Shown in pieces: positions 50,989-60,844 of a DNA stretch of 64,000 nt; within the stretch, counting starts at the first letter, position 1; every line of letters begins with the position of its first letter. A program made the translations under genes and the position numbers. The stretch comes from Arthrobacter sp. Soil764 (lineage in GTDB: Bacteria; Actinomycetota; Actinomycetes; Actinomycetales; Micrococcaceae), in the NCBI RefSeq assembly GCF_001428075.1, contig NZ_LMSI01000012.1, positions 6,507 through 70,506 on the forward strand, read 5' to 3'. The notes beneath the pieces are model-generated. The model ran no database searches. It saw only the letters and a program-made list of their open reading frames with translations, and had not been told where the DNA came from.

Positions 50989-53580
50989 CTACTTTGGCAG
51001 GGCCGCTTCCAACTCGTCGCGGCTGCGGACCCCGAGCTTGACGTAGGTGCGGTACAGGTGGCCTTCCACGGTGCGGACGGAGACCATGAGCCGCTGCGCG
51101 ATCTCGCGGTCGGTCAGGCCCTGCACTGCCAGCTCGACGATGTCCTGTTCCCGCCTGGTAAGCCGCACTGTGGGCGCCGCGGCGATGAAGCGTCCTTCAC
51201 GGAACCGCTCCCCCAGTTCGTGGTCGCACTTTTCGCGCTGGGCAACGGCCTGCCGTGAGCGGCGGCGTTCCCCGGCCTGTTCCAGTATGGTGCTGGCACG
51301 GGCGTAGGCTTCACGGGCGAGGTTGACGAAGCCTGCCTCCTCCAGCGAGGCAGCCGTAGCCATCAGGGTGTCGCCGTCGGCATGTTCCCAGGCCGTGGCC
51401 AGGGTGAGCAGTGCCTCTGCCCAACGGCCTTCCACCCCAAGCGCTGTTGACTGCACCAGGGGAATCACGGAGGGGTCCCCAAGGTCCCAGCACATGGTCA
51501 GGATTTCAAGGAAGTTCCCTGTCCTGGCGGAGGCCTCGGTGGTGGTCATCAGCGTCTGCAGCGCGGCCAGGCCCTTGCCGTCACGAATCAGGTATTCGGC
51601 GGCCGCTGCCATGTAGGCTTCGGCAAGGAGATCGTGCGCCGGCCAGCCGGCGTCGGCGTCCTTGTGATCCTGTTCCAGGCGCTGTGCCTGCTCGGTGTCG
51701 CCAAGCCTGGCTGCAGCGTAGAAGCCAAGCGCGGTGCCGAAACGGTACAGCTGCAAGGGATCGTTGAGCCGGAGCGCCTCCACGGCGGGCAGCAGGACCT
51801 GATAGGCGCGTTCCATCCGGCCCTGCCGCAGCAGCGAGTATCCCCGCAGCAGTTGCAGGCTGCCGTTGAACGTGGCGGCGCCGGCTGCGTGTCCGGCGGC
51901 GTAATGGTTGATCTCCCGCTCCGCGGACTCCCATTCACCCATGGCCAGGTAGTCGGACACGAGCCGTCCCAGGACAAACTCGGGAAAGAAGAACAGGCTC
52001 CCTTCGAGCGGGGGAAGTTCAGAGGCTGCCAGCAATGCGGCCTCCAATCCCTGGACGGGGCGCCCCGCCGAGACGAGGGCATGGGCCAGGAGACCCTCGG
52101 CCAGGGCGCGGAGGGGCTCCCCGGCTTCTGCCGGGTTCTGCTTCCGCATCGCGTCCACTTCATTGTTCAGAACCTGGAAGTTCACCTCCGCACCAAGGTG
52201 CAGCAGGTGCAGGAGTCCCTCCTGCCAGCTCGTGTCGCCGGGTCCGGAAAGCGGCGCGTGCTGTTCCACGTCCTCTGCGGTCATCCCCAGGGGATGGCCG
52301 CTGGCCTGATGGGCCCAGACGCGGAGCAGCAGGACGGCCGGTCCCTGGGGGTCTTCAGCGAGCGGGAGCCAGCATTCGTCAAGGAGGGCAGCGGCTTCCC
52401 GGTACGCACCCTCGTTATACAGCGCCCGCGCCTGGATGGCCTGGGCCAGCGGAACCATGGCGGGATCCTGGATCCGGGCCGCAATGGAACGTGCGCTGTG
52501 GTTGCGGAACCTCAACAGGGCCTCTTTGGCCGCTGCCAGCATCTCGTCGTCACTGACCCTGACGCCGCACTCCAGGGCCCACTCCACGGCCCGCAACCGG
52601 CCCTCCCCCTGCAACTGGGTGGGGTCCTGGCGGGCCTTGACCTTCTCCAGCAACTGGAGGCTGCGGGATACCGACACGGTGTTCCTGATGGCGCCGGCAA
52701 AGAGCCCGTTCCAGATGGAAAGCTCGGCGGGGATGCCGGGCGCTTCGACGATGATCTGCTGGTCCAGCAGGGACCGGACCACTGCCGCCCCGCTGATGTC
52801 TTCGATGACCTTCCTGCCGACAGGTCCGGCAAGGGCGATGAGTTTCAGGGCTTCCTGCTCCTCAGTGCGGCGGCGGAGATGGTCTTTGGCAACCACGCCT
52901 GCCAGCCGGACCCCGTCCGCGGGCAGTTGGCCCAGCAGCATCCAGATTCCGTTGCGCTTGGCGAGGACGCCGGCTTCAGCGGCGTCGTGCAGCAGGGCGT
53001 CCAGGATCCGGGGGTTGCCGCTTGATGCGTTCCAGATGGAATCCACTGTTGCATCGGGTACGGTCCCGTCAAGGACGTGGGCCAGGACCTCTTCAATCTG
53101 TTCCCGGTTGAGGGGCCGGAGGTCCACGCGTTCTGCCAGGCCGTCATACCAGAGTTGGTCCAGCGGCTGCGGCAGGCCCGGCCGCGGCCTGGCGGCTGCA
53201 ACCACTGTTGCCCACCCGGCGGATATCACTTCGGCCAGCACCCCTGCGGAAGCGTCATCCAGGTGGTGGGCATCGTCCACTGCCAGCAGGACCGCTCCCG
53301 CGTGGCCGGCCTTGAGCTTCTCGAAGTATGACCACATGGAACGAAGCACCGCGACGGGTGAGACGGACTCCTCGGCAGTGAGTTCCCCCGTATAGGGGGT
53401 CAGGACCCCGAACGGCACGCCGGCCAGGGCCGAACTGGCGTGGATGCGCAGGATTTTCATGTTGCCGGCAAGGCGCTCGGTTACGGCATCAGTGACCGCC
53501 GACTTTCCAATGCCCGGGCCGGCCATGATGAAAACGGCCCGGTGGGTTCCATTGCGGACCATGGTGCAGATGCGGTCCAC
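50989..53580 (-). CDS. Large LuxR-family ATPase regulator, second of a tandem pair
   Basis: An 863-residue cytoplasmic transcription activator of the large ATP-binding LuxR (LAL/STAND) type. Walker A is GPGIGKS (21-27), Walker B AVLLAVDDAHHLDD, then a helical repeat region and a C-terminal LuxR helix-turn-helix (LTRREQDIVELAVQGLTDREIAQRLMVSVRTVEGHLYR, about 795-840). The GTG start at 53580 has GGAGG six bases upstream. In-frame codons before it read like the usual family N-terminus (RLLTGRREP), but no standard start is available and a stop lies just beyond, so the N-terminus is shorter than in relatives. It starts 52 bases after the other regulator. Confidence 0.88.
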   Translation of the reverse strand: MDRICTMVRNGTHRAVFIMAGPGIGKSAVTDAVTERLAGNMKILRIHASSALAGVPFGVLTPYTGELTAEESVSPVAVLRSMWSYFEKLKAGHAGAVLLAVDDAHHLDDASAGVLAEVISAGWATVVAAARPRPGLPQPLDQLWYDGLAERVDLRPLNREQIEEVLAHVLDGTVPDATVDSIWNASSGNPRILDALLHDAAEAGVLAKRNGIWMLLGQLPADGVRLAGVVAKDHLRRRTEEQEALKLIALAGPVGRKVIEDISGAAVVRSLLDQQIIVEAPGIPAELSIWNGLFAGAIRNTVSVSRSLQLLEKVKARQDPTQLQGEGRLRAVEWALECGVRVSDDEMLAAAKEALLRFRNHSARSIAARIQDPAMVPLAQAIQARALYNEGAYREAAALLDECWLPLAEDPQGPAVLLLRVWAHQASGHPLGMTAEDVEQHAPLSGPGDTSWQEGLLHLLHLGAEVNFQVLNNEVDAMRKQNPAEAGEPLRALAEGLLAHALVSAGRPVQGLEAALLAASELPPLEGSLFFFPEFVLGRLVSDYLAMGEWESAEREINHYAAGHAAGAATFNGSLQLLRGYSLLRQGRMERAYQVLLPAVEALRLNDPLQLYRFGTALGFYAAARLGDTEQAQRLEQDHKDADAGWPAHDLLAEAYMAAAAEYLIRDGKGLAALQTLMTTTEASARTGNFLEILTMCWDLGDPSVIPLVQSTALGVEGRWAEALLTLATAWEHADGDTLMATAASLEEAGFVNLAREAYARASTILEQAGERRRSRQAVAQREKCDHELGERFREGRFIAAAPTVRLTRREQDIVELAVQGLTDREIAQRLMVSVRTVEGHLYRTYVKLGVRSRDELEAALPK

Positions 53581-53632
53581 CGGCTCCCTCCGTCCGGTAA
53601 GGAGCCGGTGCGCAGTGGCCGGCTTGTGGCCA

Positions 53633-56368
53633 TTAGACGAGTCCAGTCAGATCACCCCTTGAAGTCACGCCAAGCTTGGTGAAGACCTGATACAGGTGGC
53701 CTTCCACCGTGCGCACGGAAACACCCATTTCCATGGCGATGTCACGGTTGGAGACGCCGCGGCCGGCCATCCGGGCGATCTGCCGTTCCCGGCTGGTCAG
53801 CAGCGGGCTCCCGCTGCTGGGAACGATGGGAAGGTTGGCGACAGTTGCGGCCAGGATGTCCAGCCGCGCCTGCGCCGTCCTCGCCGAAAGCGAGTCCCCG
53901 GCCTGCCGCGCAAAGTCCACCGCCAGCGCCATGCACCGGGCCTCAACGGCATCGAGTTCGAGCGTTGCTGCGATTTCACCGCCGGCAAGAAGGGTTTTGG
54001 CATCCTTTGTCCTGCTGCCGACGGCGATCAACCGCGAAACGTCCGCCAGCGGACCCTGCCGGTGGCCGGCGATCTCCTCGAGGAGGCGGAAGTCCGCGTC
54101 GCTGCCATTCACGGTTGCCGCCAGCAGGTAGATGCCGGCAACCGTGTGCCTGCCCGCCTCAAGGTTCCGGCGGGCCCCTTGCTTCAGGGCTGCCACTGCC
54201 TCCGAATCGCCCAGCCAGCGCCCGGCCACGAGCGAACAAAAATCGATGATGCTCTCCGTGGCGAACCCTGCCCTGCCGGGTGTCCTCTGCAGTTTGGCCA
54301 GGTACTTGCGGGCGAGTGCGGCATTGCCGGTCTGGGCGTAAGCCAAAGCCGTAGCCGCATAGGCGGTCCGTAGCGCGGCCTGGACAGGCTGCAACTCAAG
54401 CTGGGCAGCAGCGGAGATCAACGGCTCCAGGGCTGCCTCACCCCGGCCGGAGAAGACAAAGGCCACGCCGGCCGCGAGTTCGGTGGCGGCGCTGCGGTAT
54501 GGAAGCCGGTGGGTCTGCCCCGTGCTGAAGGGGCTGAGGAGGTCGATGCAGCGCCGCCACTGGCCAGTGATCAGCGCGACGAAGTAAGCCTCCCTGGCAT
54601 AGCGTTCGCGGAGGCCCACGACGTGCGAGGCGTCGGTGAGCTGGCCACCGAGCTTTCGCATGAGCCCCAGCGCATCCATCTCGCGCCCGGTCAGGGCGAG
54701 TGCGCTCATCAGGATGACTGCGGACTGGAGCCGGAACCCGGTGTCGGGGTTGGCGGACGGATCGGCCGCCCGCTCGAGTGCCGGGATCATGGCCTCGTAA
54801 TCGCCCGCATGGGCCTGGTATTCGAACTCACTCAAGGAGATACGGTTTGCCGCAACCGCTGCGGGTTCAGGCCAGGAAGAGTTGTTGTCCGCAGCCTCAA
54901 GCCGTTCGCGCGCCGCGGCGAGCAGTTCCCGGACCTTGCCCGCCTGGTTTGGAATGCAGAGCATGACCCGCGCCTTGGCGGCGACCACCTCCGCGTACTC
55001 CTGGGGTTCAAGGGCTTCGAGTTCGGGCCGGGAAATGGCATCCAGGGCAGAAAGGGCCTGGTCCGGCATGTCCAGCTGAAGGTACGCCGCAGCCTTTTGC
55101 CGTTGCGCCGGTGCCCACCCGGCGTGGGTCCGCTGAACCATCTCGGCGTAGGTCAGGGCGAAGCGGGGGTCGAAGAGCTGGACTGCGGCCTGGGCGGCTG
55201 CGAGCGCCAGCGCCGGACTCAGTTCGGCCTCGCACTCATGGGTCCAGGCGGCGAAAGACATGAGCTCTTCCACGGTCATGGCCGCCGGATCCGGCTCCTG
55301 GCCGCCCAGCAACATGCTGCGCAGCTCCCGGCGCCGGGAGATGCTCAGCCAGGTCCTGACGACGTCTCCGATGTATTTCTCCCGCAGCGACACCCAGCGG
55401 TGCTCGGAGTCGTCGATCTCCAGCAGGCCGCCGTCCTCCATGTCCGCAACCACATCCGCGCCGTATATCGCGGTGAGGCCGGCCAGTTCCACCCGCCGGG
55501 CACAGGAAAGCATTTCGATGACGTCCCGCGTCCCGGGTGTCTCCCGGGACCAGCGCGAGCGGACGATGTCGTCAAGGCTGGCAGCGCCGTCGAGCACCAC
55601 CTTGTCCCGCAGCGTCCACACCGAATCTGACAGGACAAGGTTCCCGGAGAGCTGCTGTTCGGTGACCAGGGCTTTGAGCAGCAGGGGGTTTCCGCCCACC
55701 ATCTGGTGGTAGGTGGTAACCAGGGAGGAAGCGACACGGTGCCCCAGCAATGACAGCAGGACCTGCCGGGTTTGCAGCTCGTTGAGGTTGTTGAGCCTCA
55801 CCTCCGTCAGCTTCCGCTCGGTCAGCAGCCAGTGGAAGTCCGCAGGCAGGTCGCTGGCGTTCGGAGCGACGGCGATGATCTTCGCCGTACCGGTCAACAG
55901 GACATTCAACAGCACCCCGGCGCTCATGTCGTCGATACAGGCGGAGGTGTCCAGGGTAATGACGCAGGGCCGGCCCGCGGCGTCACTGCGGATAAGCGAG
56001 GTGATGCCACGCAGAATGGCGGTGGGCGAGCCCATGTAGGCCTGCGGCAGCCGGGCCAGCAGGAACGAGAGGCAGCCGTACGGGGTGTTGGAACCGGAGG
56101 GGCCGCTCCGGAGCTGCAGCGACCAGACATCGGGACCCAGGTCTGCCACAGCCGCGCGCGCAAGGGAGGACTTACCCACACCCCTGGCACCGGTGATGAC
56201 GGCTCCCAGGGAGTCCTCGCTGGTCAGGGCGGTGCGGGCGGCGTCGAGGTTGGCGCTTCGTGCAGGCATGGACCATTGCTGGCCCTCCGGCGCCGCGGAG
56301 GTTGGCGTGGGCAGCAGGTCACCCTGAGGTGTTGACCCACGTCCCCAGCTGAGTGGCTCGATTGACAT
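53633..56368 (-). CDS. Large LuxR-family ATPase regulator, first of a tandem pair
   Basis: A 911-residue LAL-type regulator. Walker A is GARGVGKS (60-67); a Walker B-like stretch reads CVITLDTSACIDD. A long helical region of repeats follows, then the LuxR HTH (LTSRERQIARMAGRGVSNRDIAMEMGVSVRTVEGHLYQ, close to the C-terminus). The HTH is very similar to that of the downstream gene, so the pair probably arose by duplication and may bind related DNA sites. The ATG at 56368 has AGGGGA upstream. A palindrome (56380-56405) lies directly before the gene. Confidence 0.88.
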   Translation of the reverse strand: MSIEPLSWGRGSTPQGDLLPTPTSAAPEGQQWSMPARSANLDAARTALTSEDSLGAVITGARGVGKSSLARAAVADLGPDVWSLQLRSGPSGSNTPYGCLSFLLARLPQAYMGSPTAILRGITSLIRSDAAGRPCVITLDTSACIDDMSAGVLLNVLLTGTAKIIAVAPNASDLPADFHWLLTERKLTEVRLNNLNELQTRQVLLSLLGHRVASSLVTTYHQMVGGNPLLLKALVTEQQLSGNLVLSDSVWTLRDKVVLDGAASLDDIVRSRWSRETPGTRDVIEMLSCARRVELAGLTAIYGADVVADMEDGGLLEIDDSEHRWVSLREKYIGDVVRTWLSISRRRELRSMLLGGQEPDPAAMTVEELMSFAAWTHECEAELSPALALAAAQAAVQLFDPRFALTYAEMVQRTHAGWAPAQRQKAAAYLQLDMPDQALSALDAISRPELEALEPQEYAEVVAAKARVMLCIPNQAGKVRELLAAARERLEAADNNSSWPEPAAVAANRISLSEFEYQAHAGDYEAMIPALERAADPSANPDTGFRLQSAVILMSALALTGREMDALGLMRKLGGQLTDASHVVGLRERYAREAYFVALITGQWRRCIDLLSPFSTGQTHRLPYRSAATELAAGVAFVFSGRGEAALEPLISAAAQLELQPVQAALRTAYAATALAYAQTGNAALARKYLAKLQRTPGRAGFATESIIDFCSLVAGRWLGDSEAVAALKQGARRNLEAGRHTVAGIYLLAATVNGSDADFRLLEEIAGHRQGPLADVSRLIAVGSRTKDAKTLLAGGEIAATLELDAVEARCMALAVDFARQAGDSLSARTAQARLDILAATVANLPIVPSSGSPLLTSRERQIARMAGRGVSNRDIAMEMGVSVRTVEGHLYQVFTKLGVTSRGDLTGLV

Positions 56369-56379
56369 GAACTTTTCCC

Positions 56380-56405
56380 CTACATCCTGCAATAGCGGGA
56401 TGTAG
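56380..56405. promoter_or_regulatory. Palindrome before the LuxR tandem pair, candidate autoregulatory site
   Basis: CTACATCC (56380-56387) and GGATGTAG (56398-56405) are exact inverted repeats around ten bases, ending 12 bases before the start codon. A similar CGGGATGTA string (minus strand) also occurs downstream of the second LuxR gene near 50704. Confidence 0.5.
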
Positions 56406-56477
56406 CCCCATTGCTCCCCCGCATAGGAAGAAGAGTACCCCGTGGCACTGACAAGGAAATAGGGTCAAAGGGAACTT

Positions 56478-57083
56478 TTACGATTCCGGCTGTTGTGATC
56501 CCGACTTGGCCGGGTGGAACCTCTGCTGGGCGACAGTCAGCCCGTCACGCAGCAGGAGCTCGACGGCATCGGCTGCATCGTCCAGCAGGAAGGGCAGTTC
56601 CTTCAGTTCCGCAGTGCCGAAATCACGCAGCACGTAGTCAGCGGTGTCCATCCTGCCGGGCGGCCTTCCCACCCCTACCCGGACCCTCAGGTAGTCTTTG
56701 GTGCCCAGGGCCTTGGAGATGTCCCGCAACCCGTTGTGGCCGCCCTCGCCGCCACCGAGCTTGAGCTTGACTGTATTGAACGGGATGTCGATCTCGTCGT
56801 GGACGGCCACGACGTGGTCCTCAGTGATTCCGTAGAAATTGGCCAGGGCGGAGACCGGGCCGCCGGAGACATTCATGTAGCTCATCGGCTTTGCCAGCAC
56901 CACCCGCGGACCACCGATGCCCAGCCGGCCTTCAAGGACCTGGGCACGGGCCTTGTGGGTCTTGAACCCGGCCCCAACGCGGGCGGCAAGTTCATCGAGC
57001 ACCATCTGGCCCACGTTGTGCCGGTTGCCTTGGTATTGCGCGCCTGGGTTGCCGAGTCCGACGATCAGCCAGGTATCTGTCAT
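56478..57083 (-). CDS. pth: Peptidyl-tRNA hydrolase
   Basis: Releases tRNA from peptidyl-tRNA. The 201-residue protein shows the family motifs [20 protein letters not shown] (catalytic His in NRHN), [23 protein letters not shown] and [13 protein letters not shown]. The start is at 57083; TAGGAT lies seven bases upstream, so it may also be leaderless. In the usual actinobacterial order it follows rplY. Confidence 0.95.
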   Translation of the reverse strand: MTDTWLIVGLGNPGAQYQGNRHNVGQMVLDELAARVGAGFKTHKARAQVLEGRLGIGGPRVVLAKPMSYMNVSGGPVSALANFYGITEDHVVAVHDEIDIPFNTVKLKLGGGEGGHNGLRDISKALGTKDYLRVRVGVGRPPGRMDTADYVLRDFGTAELKELPFLLDDAADAVELLLRDGLTVAQQRFHPAKSGSQQPES

Positions 57084-57137
57084 GGAGTCAATCCTATGGG
57101 GGCGGTCTTGGCGGACATGAAGCCCGGCCTGCGGACA

Positions 57138-57174
57138 TGACAGTGGCCGGACCCTTGGGGTCCGGCCACTGTCA
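57138..57174. terminator. Perfect 17-bp hairpin after rplY
   Basis: TGACAGTGGCCGGACCC and GGGTCCGGCCACTGTCA surround TTG. It lies 16 bases past the rplY stop, before pth. Confidence 0.8.
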
Positions 57175-57189
57175 GGAATTGCCGGGTAA

Positions 57190-57807
57190 TTACTCTGCTG
57201 CTGCTTCTTCGGCTGCGGGAGCTTCCTCTGCTGCCTCGGCTGCCTCTGCAGCTTCGGTCTCTTCCTCTGTAGCGGTGGCCTCGGAGATATTCACCACGAG
57301 AGCCTCTGCGTCGGTCAGGAGAGCGGAACCCTTGGGCAGGACCAGGTCCGAGGCGTGGATGTGCTCGCCGGCGCCACGGCCTTCGATGCTGACGACGACG
57401 GACTCGGGCAGGTGCGTTGCCTCAGCCTCGAGGGATACAACGGTCAGTTCCAGGTTGTGAACGGTGCCGGGAGCGGTTTCGCCTTCAACGTGGACCGGAA
57501 CGTCAACCGTGACCTTCTCGCCCTGGCGAACGGTCAGGAGGTCGATGTGCTCGATGATCTGCTTTACGGGATCGCGCTGGACGTCCTTGACCAGGGCCAG
57601 GTGGCCTTCACCGTTGATGTCCAGGGACAGCAGGGCGTTGGCGGTGCGGACGGCCAGGGTGGTGGCCTTCGCCGGCAGGGTGACGTGGATGGGCTCTGCA
57701 CCGTGGCCGTAGATGACGGCGGGGATCTGGTTGTTCATCCGGGCGCGGCGGGCGTAGCCCTTGCCGAATTCGGTGCGCAGTTCTGCTGCGAGCTTCTGCT
57801 CAGACAT
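57190..57807 (-). CDS. rplY: 50S ribosomal protein bL25 (CTC form)
   Basis: Binds 5S rRNA in the large subunit. The 205-residue protein has the bL25 domain ([28 protein letters not shown], about 9-36) and the longer CTC-type second domain (to about 175), then an Ala/Glu-rich tail ([19 protein letters not shown]) that is low complexity. The ATG has AAGGAG upstream. A long palindrome (57903-57924) lies in its 5' leader. Confidence 0.94.
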   Translation of the reverse strand: MSEQKLAAELRTEFGKGYARRARMNNQIPAVIYGHGAEPIHVTLPAKATTLAVRTANALLSLDINGEGHLALVKDVQRDPVKQIIEHIDLLTVRQGEKVTVDVPVHVEGETAPGTVHNLELTVVSLEAEATHLPESVVVSIEGRGAGEHIHASDLVLPKGSALLTDAEALVVNISEATATEEETEAAEAAEAAEEAPAAEEAAAE

Positions 57808-57902
57808 GGATATCTCCTTGAAAGACTAAACGGTGTTCAGCAAGGGCGGAGGTCTGGTGTGACCTTCAACGCCGGGCGCCGGATGGCGGCCCTTCAAGAA
57901 GG

Positions 57903-57924
57903 CAGTCCTTCAGCTGAAGGACTG
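57903..57924. promoter_or_regulatory. 22-bp perfect palindrome in the rplY leader
   Basis: CAGTCCTTCAG directly joined to CTGAAGGACTG, about 95-117 bases upstream of rplY. It could be an operator or a leader hairpin. Confidence 0.5.
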
Positions 57925-58012
57925 TTCAGACCCAGTCGATAACGGAGGCTGTGCCCTCCCTCGCCAAGGTATCGCTGACAATCCTACCAGCGCCGGAACG
58001 GAATACTGAAAA

Positions 58013-58062
58013 CGGGTCCTGCCCCGCAGCGGCTGGGCGGCAGCCGCCGGGAGCAGGACCCG
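58013..58062 (-). terminator. Terminator after prs
   Basis: CGGGTCCTGC (58013-58022) pairs with GCAGGACCCG (58053-58062), with a further inner stem GCGGCTG/CAGCCGC, 15 bases after the prs stop. Confidence 0.7.
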
Positions 58063-58076
58063 TCCGGGTCTGGTGC

Positions 58077-59057
58077 TTAGGCCTTGCCGTCGAAGAGGCT
58101 GGTGACGGAGCCGTCGTCGAACACTTCGCGGATGGCCCTGGCAATCAGCGGTGCGATCGAAAGGACCGTCAGCTGCGGGAACTGCTGCGAGGAATTCAGC
58201 GGCAGGGTGTTGGTGACCACTACTTCGCGTGCGCCGGACTCGGAGAGACGGCGCGCGGCCGGATCCGAGAAGACGGCGTGCGTTGCGGCGATGATGACAT
58301 CCTTGGCGCCGGCGTTCTTCAGGACCGTGACGGCGCCGGAGATGGTTCCGCCGGTATCGATCATGTCATCAATCAGCACGCAGGTGCGTCCCTCGATCTG
58401 GCCCACCACGGTCTTGGAGACAGCCTGGTTGGGGACAGTGAGGTCGCGGCTCTTGTGGACGAAAGCGAGGGGCGCGCCGCCCAGCCGCTCAGCCCACTGC
58501 TCTGCCACCCGGACGCGGCCGGTGTCCGGGGACACCACGGTGATGTTCTCGGCATCAACGCGGGTACGGATGTAGTCCGCCAGGAGCGGGATGGCCATCA
58601 GGTGGTCCACCGGCCCGTCGAAGAAACCCTGGATCTGGGAGGTGTGCAGGTCCACGCTCATGATCCGGTCCGCACCGGCAGTCTTGTAGAGGTCCGCCAC
58701 CAAGCGGGCGGAGATGGGCTCGCGGCCGCGGCCCTTCTTGTCCTGCCGGGCGTAGGGGTAGAACGGCGAAACCACGGTGATGCGCTTGGCGGAGGCCCGC
58801 TTCAGCGAATCGATCATGATCAGCTGTTCCATGAGGTGATTGTTCAGCGGTGCGGGGTGGGCCTGGATCACGAAGGCATCGGTGCCGCGCACGCTCTCGC
58901 CGGCCCGGACGTAGATCTCGCCGTTGGCGAAGTCGTAGGCATCGACGGGAAGGAGGTCAGTGCCGAGTTCCTTGGCGATTTCCCGGGCAAGCTCGGGATG
59001 GGCCCGCCCAGTGGCGAGCACCAGCTTCTTCTCGCCGTGCGCCGTAATTTCACTCAT
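58077..59057 (-). CDS. prs: Ribose-phosphate diphosphokinase (PRPP synthetase)
   Basis: Makes PRPP from ribose-5-phosphate and ATP for nucleotide and amino acid synthesis. The 326-residue protein has the family motifs YPYARQDKKGRGREPISARL, the metal site VDLHTSQIQGFF and the PRPP loop VLIDDMIDTGGT. The ATG at 59057 lies just after glmU (stop at 59060), so the two are coupled, as in mycobacteria. Confidence 0.96.
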   Translation of the reverse strand: MSEITAHGEKKLVLATGRAHPELAREIAKELGTDLLPVDAYDFANGEIYVRAGESVRGTDAFVIQAHPAPLNNHLMEQLIMIDSLKRASAKRITVVSPFYPYARQDKKGRGREPISARLVADLYKTAGADRIMSVDLHTSQIQGFFDGPVDHLMAIPLLADYIRTRVDAENITVVSPDTGRVRVAEQWAERLGGAPLAFVHKSRDLTVPNQAVSKTVVGQIEGRTCVLIDDMIDTGGTISGAVTVLKNAGAKDVIIAATHAVFSDPAARRLSESGAREVVVTNTLPLNSSQQFPQLTVLSIAPLIARAIREVFDDGSVTSLFDGKA

Positions 59058-59059
59058 TG

Positions 59060-60538
59060 TTACTTGCCCTCTTCTGTAGATGCCGGGGTACTTGAGGAGT
59101 CTTTGGTGGCCGCCTGGGCCAGTTCGGCGGAGCGGGTTCCCGGCCGGTGCGCGGGGACCCATCCTTCGGCGTTGCGCTGGGCGGCAACGCTCAGCGCCAG
59201 CGCGCCTGCCGGTACGTCCTTGCGGATCACCGCGCCGGCGCCGCTGTAGGCGCCGTCCCCCACGGTGACCGGGGCAACAAAGACGGTATTGGAGCCTGTA
59301 CGGACGCCCGAGCCGATGACCGTGCGGTGCTTCTTCTCGCCGTCGTAATTGGCTGTGATGTTTCCACAGCCAATGTTGGTGTCCTCGCCGATTTCGGCGT
59401 CGCCGGCATAGCCCAGGTGGGACAGCTTGGAGCCGCGGCCGATAGTGACGTTCTTGGTTTCATAGAAGGCGCCGATTTTCCCCTTTTCGCCCAGAACCGT
59501 GCCGGGGCGAAGGTACGTGAAGGGGCCGACGGCGGCGCGCGGGCCGATCACGGAGCCGGAACCGTGGGTGCGGATCACCGTGGCGCCCTCACCCACGGTG
59601 ACGTCGGTCAGGGTGGTGTCGGGGCCCACGACGGCGTCCCTGGCCACGGAGGTGGCGCCGTGCAGCTGGGTGTTGGGCAGGAGGCGGACGTCCTCGTCCA
59701 GGGTGACGGAGGAATCGATCCAGGTGGTTGCGGGATCGACGACGGTGACGCCGGCCCGCATCCAGGCTTCCACGGTGCGCCGGTTCAGCTCGGCGCCGAG
59801 GGCGGCAAGCTGCACGCGGTCGTTGGCACCCTCCACCTGCCAGCGGTCGGCGGTGACCACGGCAGCCACCCGGCCGCCTGACTCGCGGGCCAGCCCCAGC
59901 ACGTCCGTGAGGTATTTCTCACCCTGGGCGTTGTCGGTGGTGACCTTGCCCAAGGCCTCGCGGAGCACCGCGGCGTCAAAGGCGTAGATTCCGGAGTTGA
60001 CCTCCCGGATCAGCCGCTCGGCCCCGGTGGCGTCCTTGTGTTCACGGATGCCGGTAACGGAGCCGTCGTCGCCGCGCAGGATCCGGCCGTAGCCGGTGGC
60101 GTCGTCAAGGACTGCCGTCAGGACTGTCACGGCGTTGCCGTCACGTTCGTGGGTGGCCACGAGTTCGGTGAGCAGTTCCCCGGAGAGAAGGGGCACGTCG
60201 CCGTAAGTGACCACGACGGTGCCCGCCAGGTCCTGTTCGGCGTGCAGTGCCTGGAGCGCGGCCTCCACGGCACGGCCGGTCCCGGGAACGTCGTCCTGGT
60301 CCACGATCACTGCCTGCGGATCCAGGGCGGCGACATGGCTTTCCACCAGGTCGCGTTCGTGGCGCACCACAATGGCCAGCCGCTGCGGGTTGATGCTGCG
60401 GGCGGCCCGGAGTGCGTGGCCCACCATGGACAGGCCGCCGATTTCGTGGAGGATTTTCGGTGTCCGCGACTTCATCCGGGTACCGGCGCCTGCTGCCAGA
60501 ACGATTACAGCGGCCGGGCCGGTATTCTCGGGGATCAC
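59060..60538 (-). CDS. glmU: Bifunctional UDP-N-acetylglucosamine pyrophosphorylase/glucosamine-1-phosphate N-acetyltransferase
   Basis: Makes UDP-GlcNAc for peptidoglycan. Residues 1-240 form the uridyltransferase with the start motif VIVLAAGAGTRMKSRTPKIL; residues about 265-460 form a left-handed beta-helix acetyltransferase (GYAGDAEIGEDTNIGCGNITANYDG). The tail of about 30 residues is low complexity and seen in actinobacterial GlmU. The GTG start at 60538 has AAGGAG upstream. A tRNA-Gln gene lies just upstream on the same strand. Confidence 0.96.
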   Translation of the reverse strand: MIPENTGPAAVIVLAAGAGTRMKSRTPKILHEIGGLSMVGHALRAARSINPQRLAIVVRHERDLVESHVAALDPQAVIVDQDDVPGTGRAVEAALQALHAEQDLAGTVVVTYGDVPLLSGELLTELVATHERDGNAVTVLTAVLDDATGYGRILRGDDGSVTGIREHKDATGAERLIREVNSGIYAFDAAVLREALGKVTTDNAQGEKYLTDVLGLARESGGRVAAVVTADRWQVEGANDRVQLAALGAELNRRTVEAWMRAGVTVVDPATTWIDSSVTLDEDVRLLPNTQLHGATSVARDAVVGPDTTLTDVTVGEGATVIRTHGSGSVIGPRAAVGPFTYLRPGTVLGEKGKIGAFYETKNVTIGRGSKLSHLGYAGDAEIGEDTNIGCGNITANYDGEKKHRTVIGSGVRTGSNTVFVAPVTVGDGAYSGAGAVIRKDVPAGALALSVAAQRNAEGWVPAHRPGTRSAELAQAATKDSSSTPASTEEGK

Positions 60539-60639
60539 GTACGGGCTCTCCTTGCTTGATTGTGCTCACGCTGTGCGGCGTCCGGCGGTCAGCCCGCCGG
60601 GCACCGGATGCCATCCTCATGATCGCTTTTGCGCAGCAG

Positions 60640-60711
60640 TTCCGCCCATAGGATTCGAACCTATACTCCACGGCTCCAAAGGCCGGGGTGCTGCCGTTAC
60701 ACCAGAGCGGA
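60640..60711 (-). tRNA. tRNA-Gln (anticodon TTG)
   Basis: A 72-base cloverleaf on the minus strand: the acceptor arm TCCGCTC pairs with GGGCGGA (one T-G pair), the anticodon loop is CTTTGGA with TTG as anticodon, and the T-loop is GTTCGAATC. The discriminator base is A; CCA is not encoded. The same gene neighbours glmU in other actinobacteria. Confidence 0.92.
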
Positions 60712-60844
60712 CCGTGCCGAAGGACTCGAGGCCCGGGCACAAGTCCCTATTTTGCCATGGGTTCAGGCCGCCGCGCGACACGGGCCATTCCGTTCCTGCC
60801 GGCCCGGCGGAATCCCGCCGGCGGCAGTGGGGCATGATGGGAAG

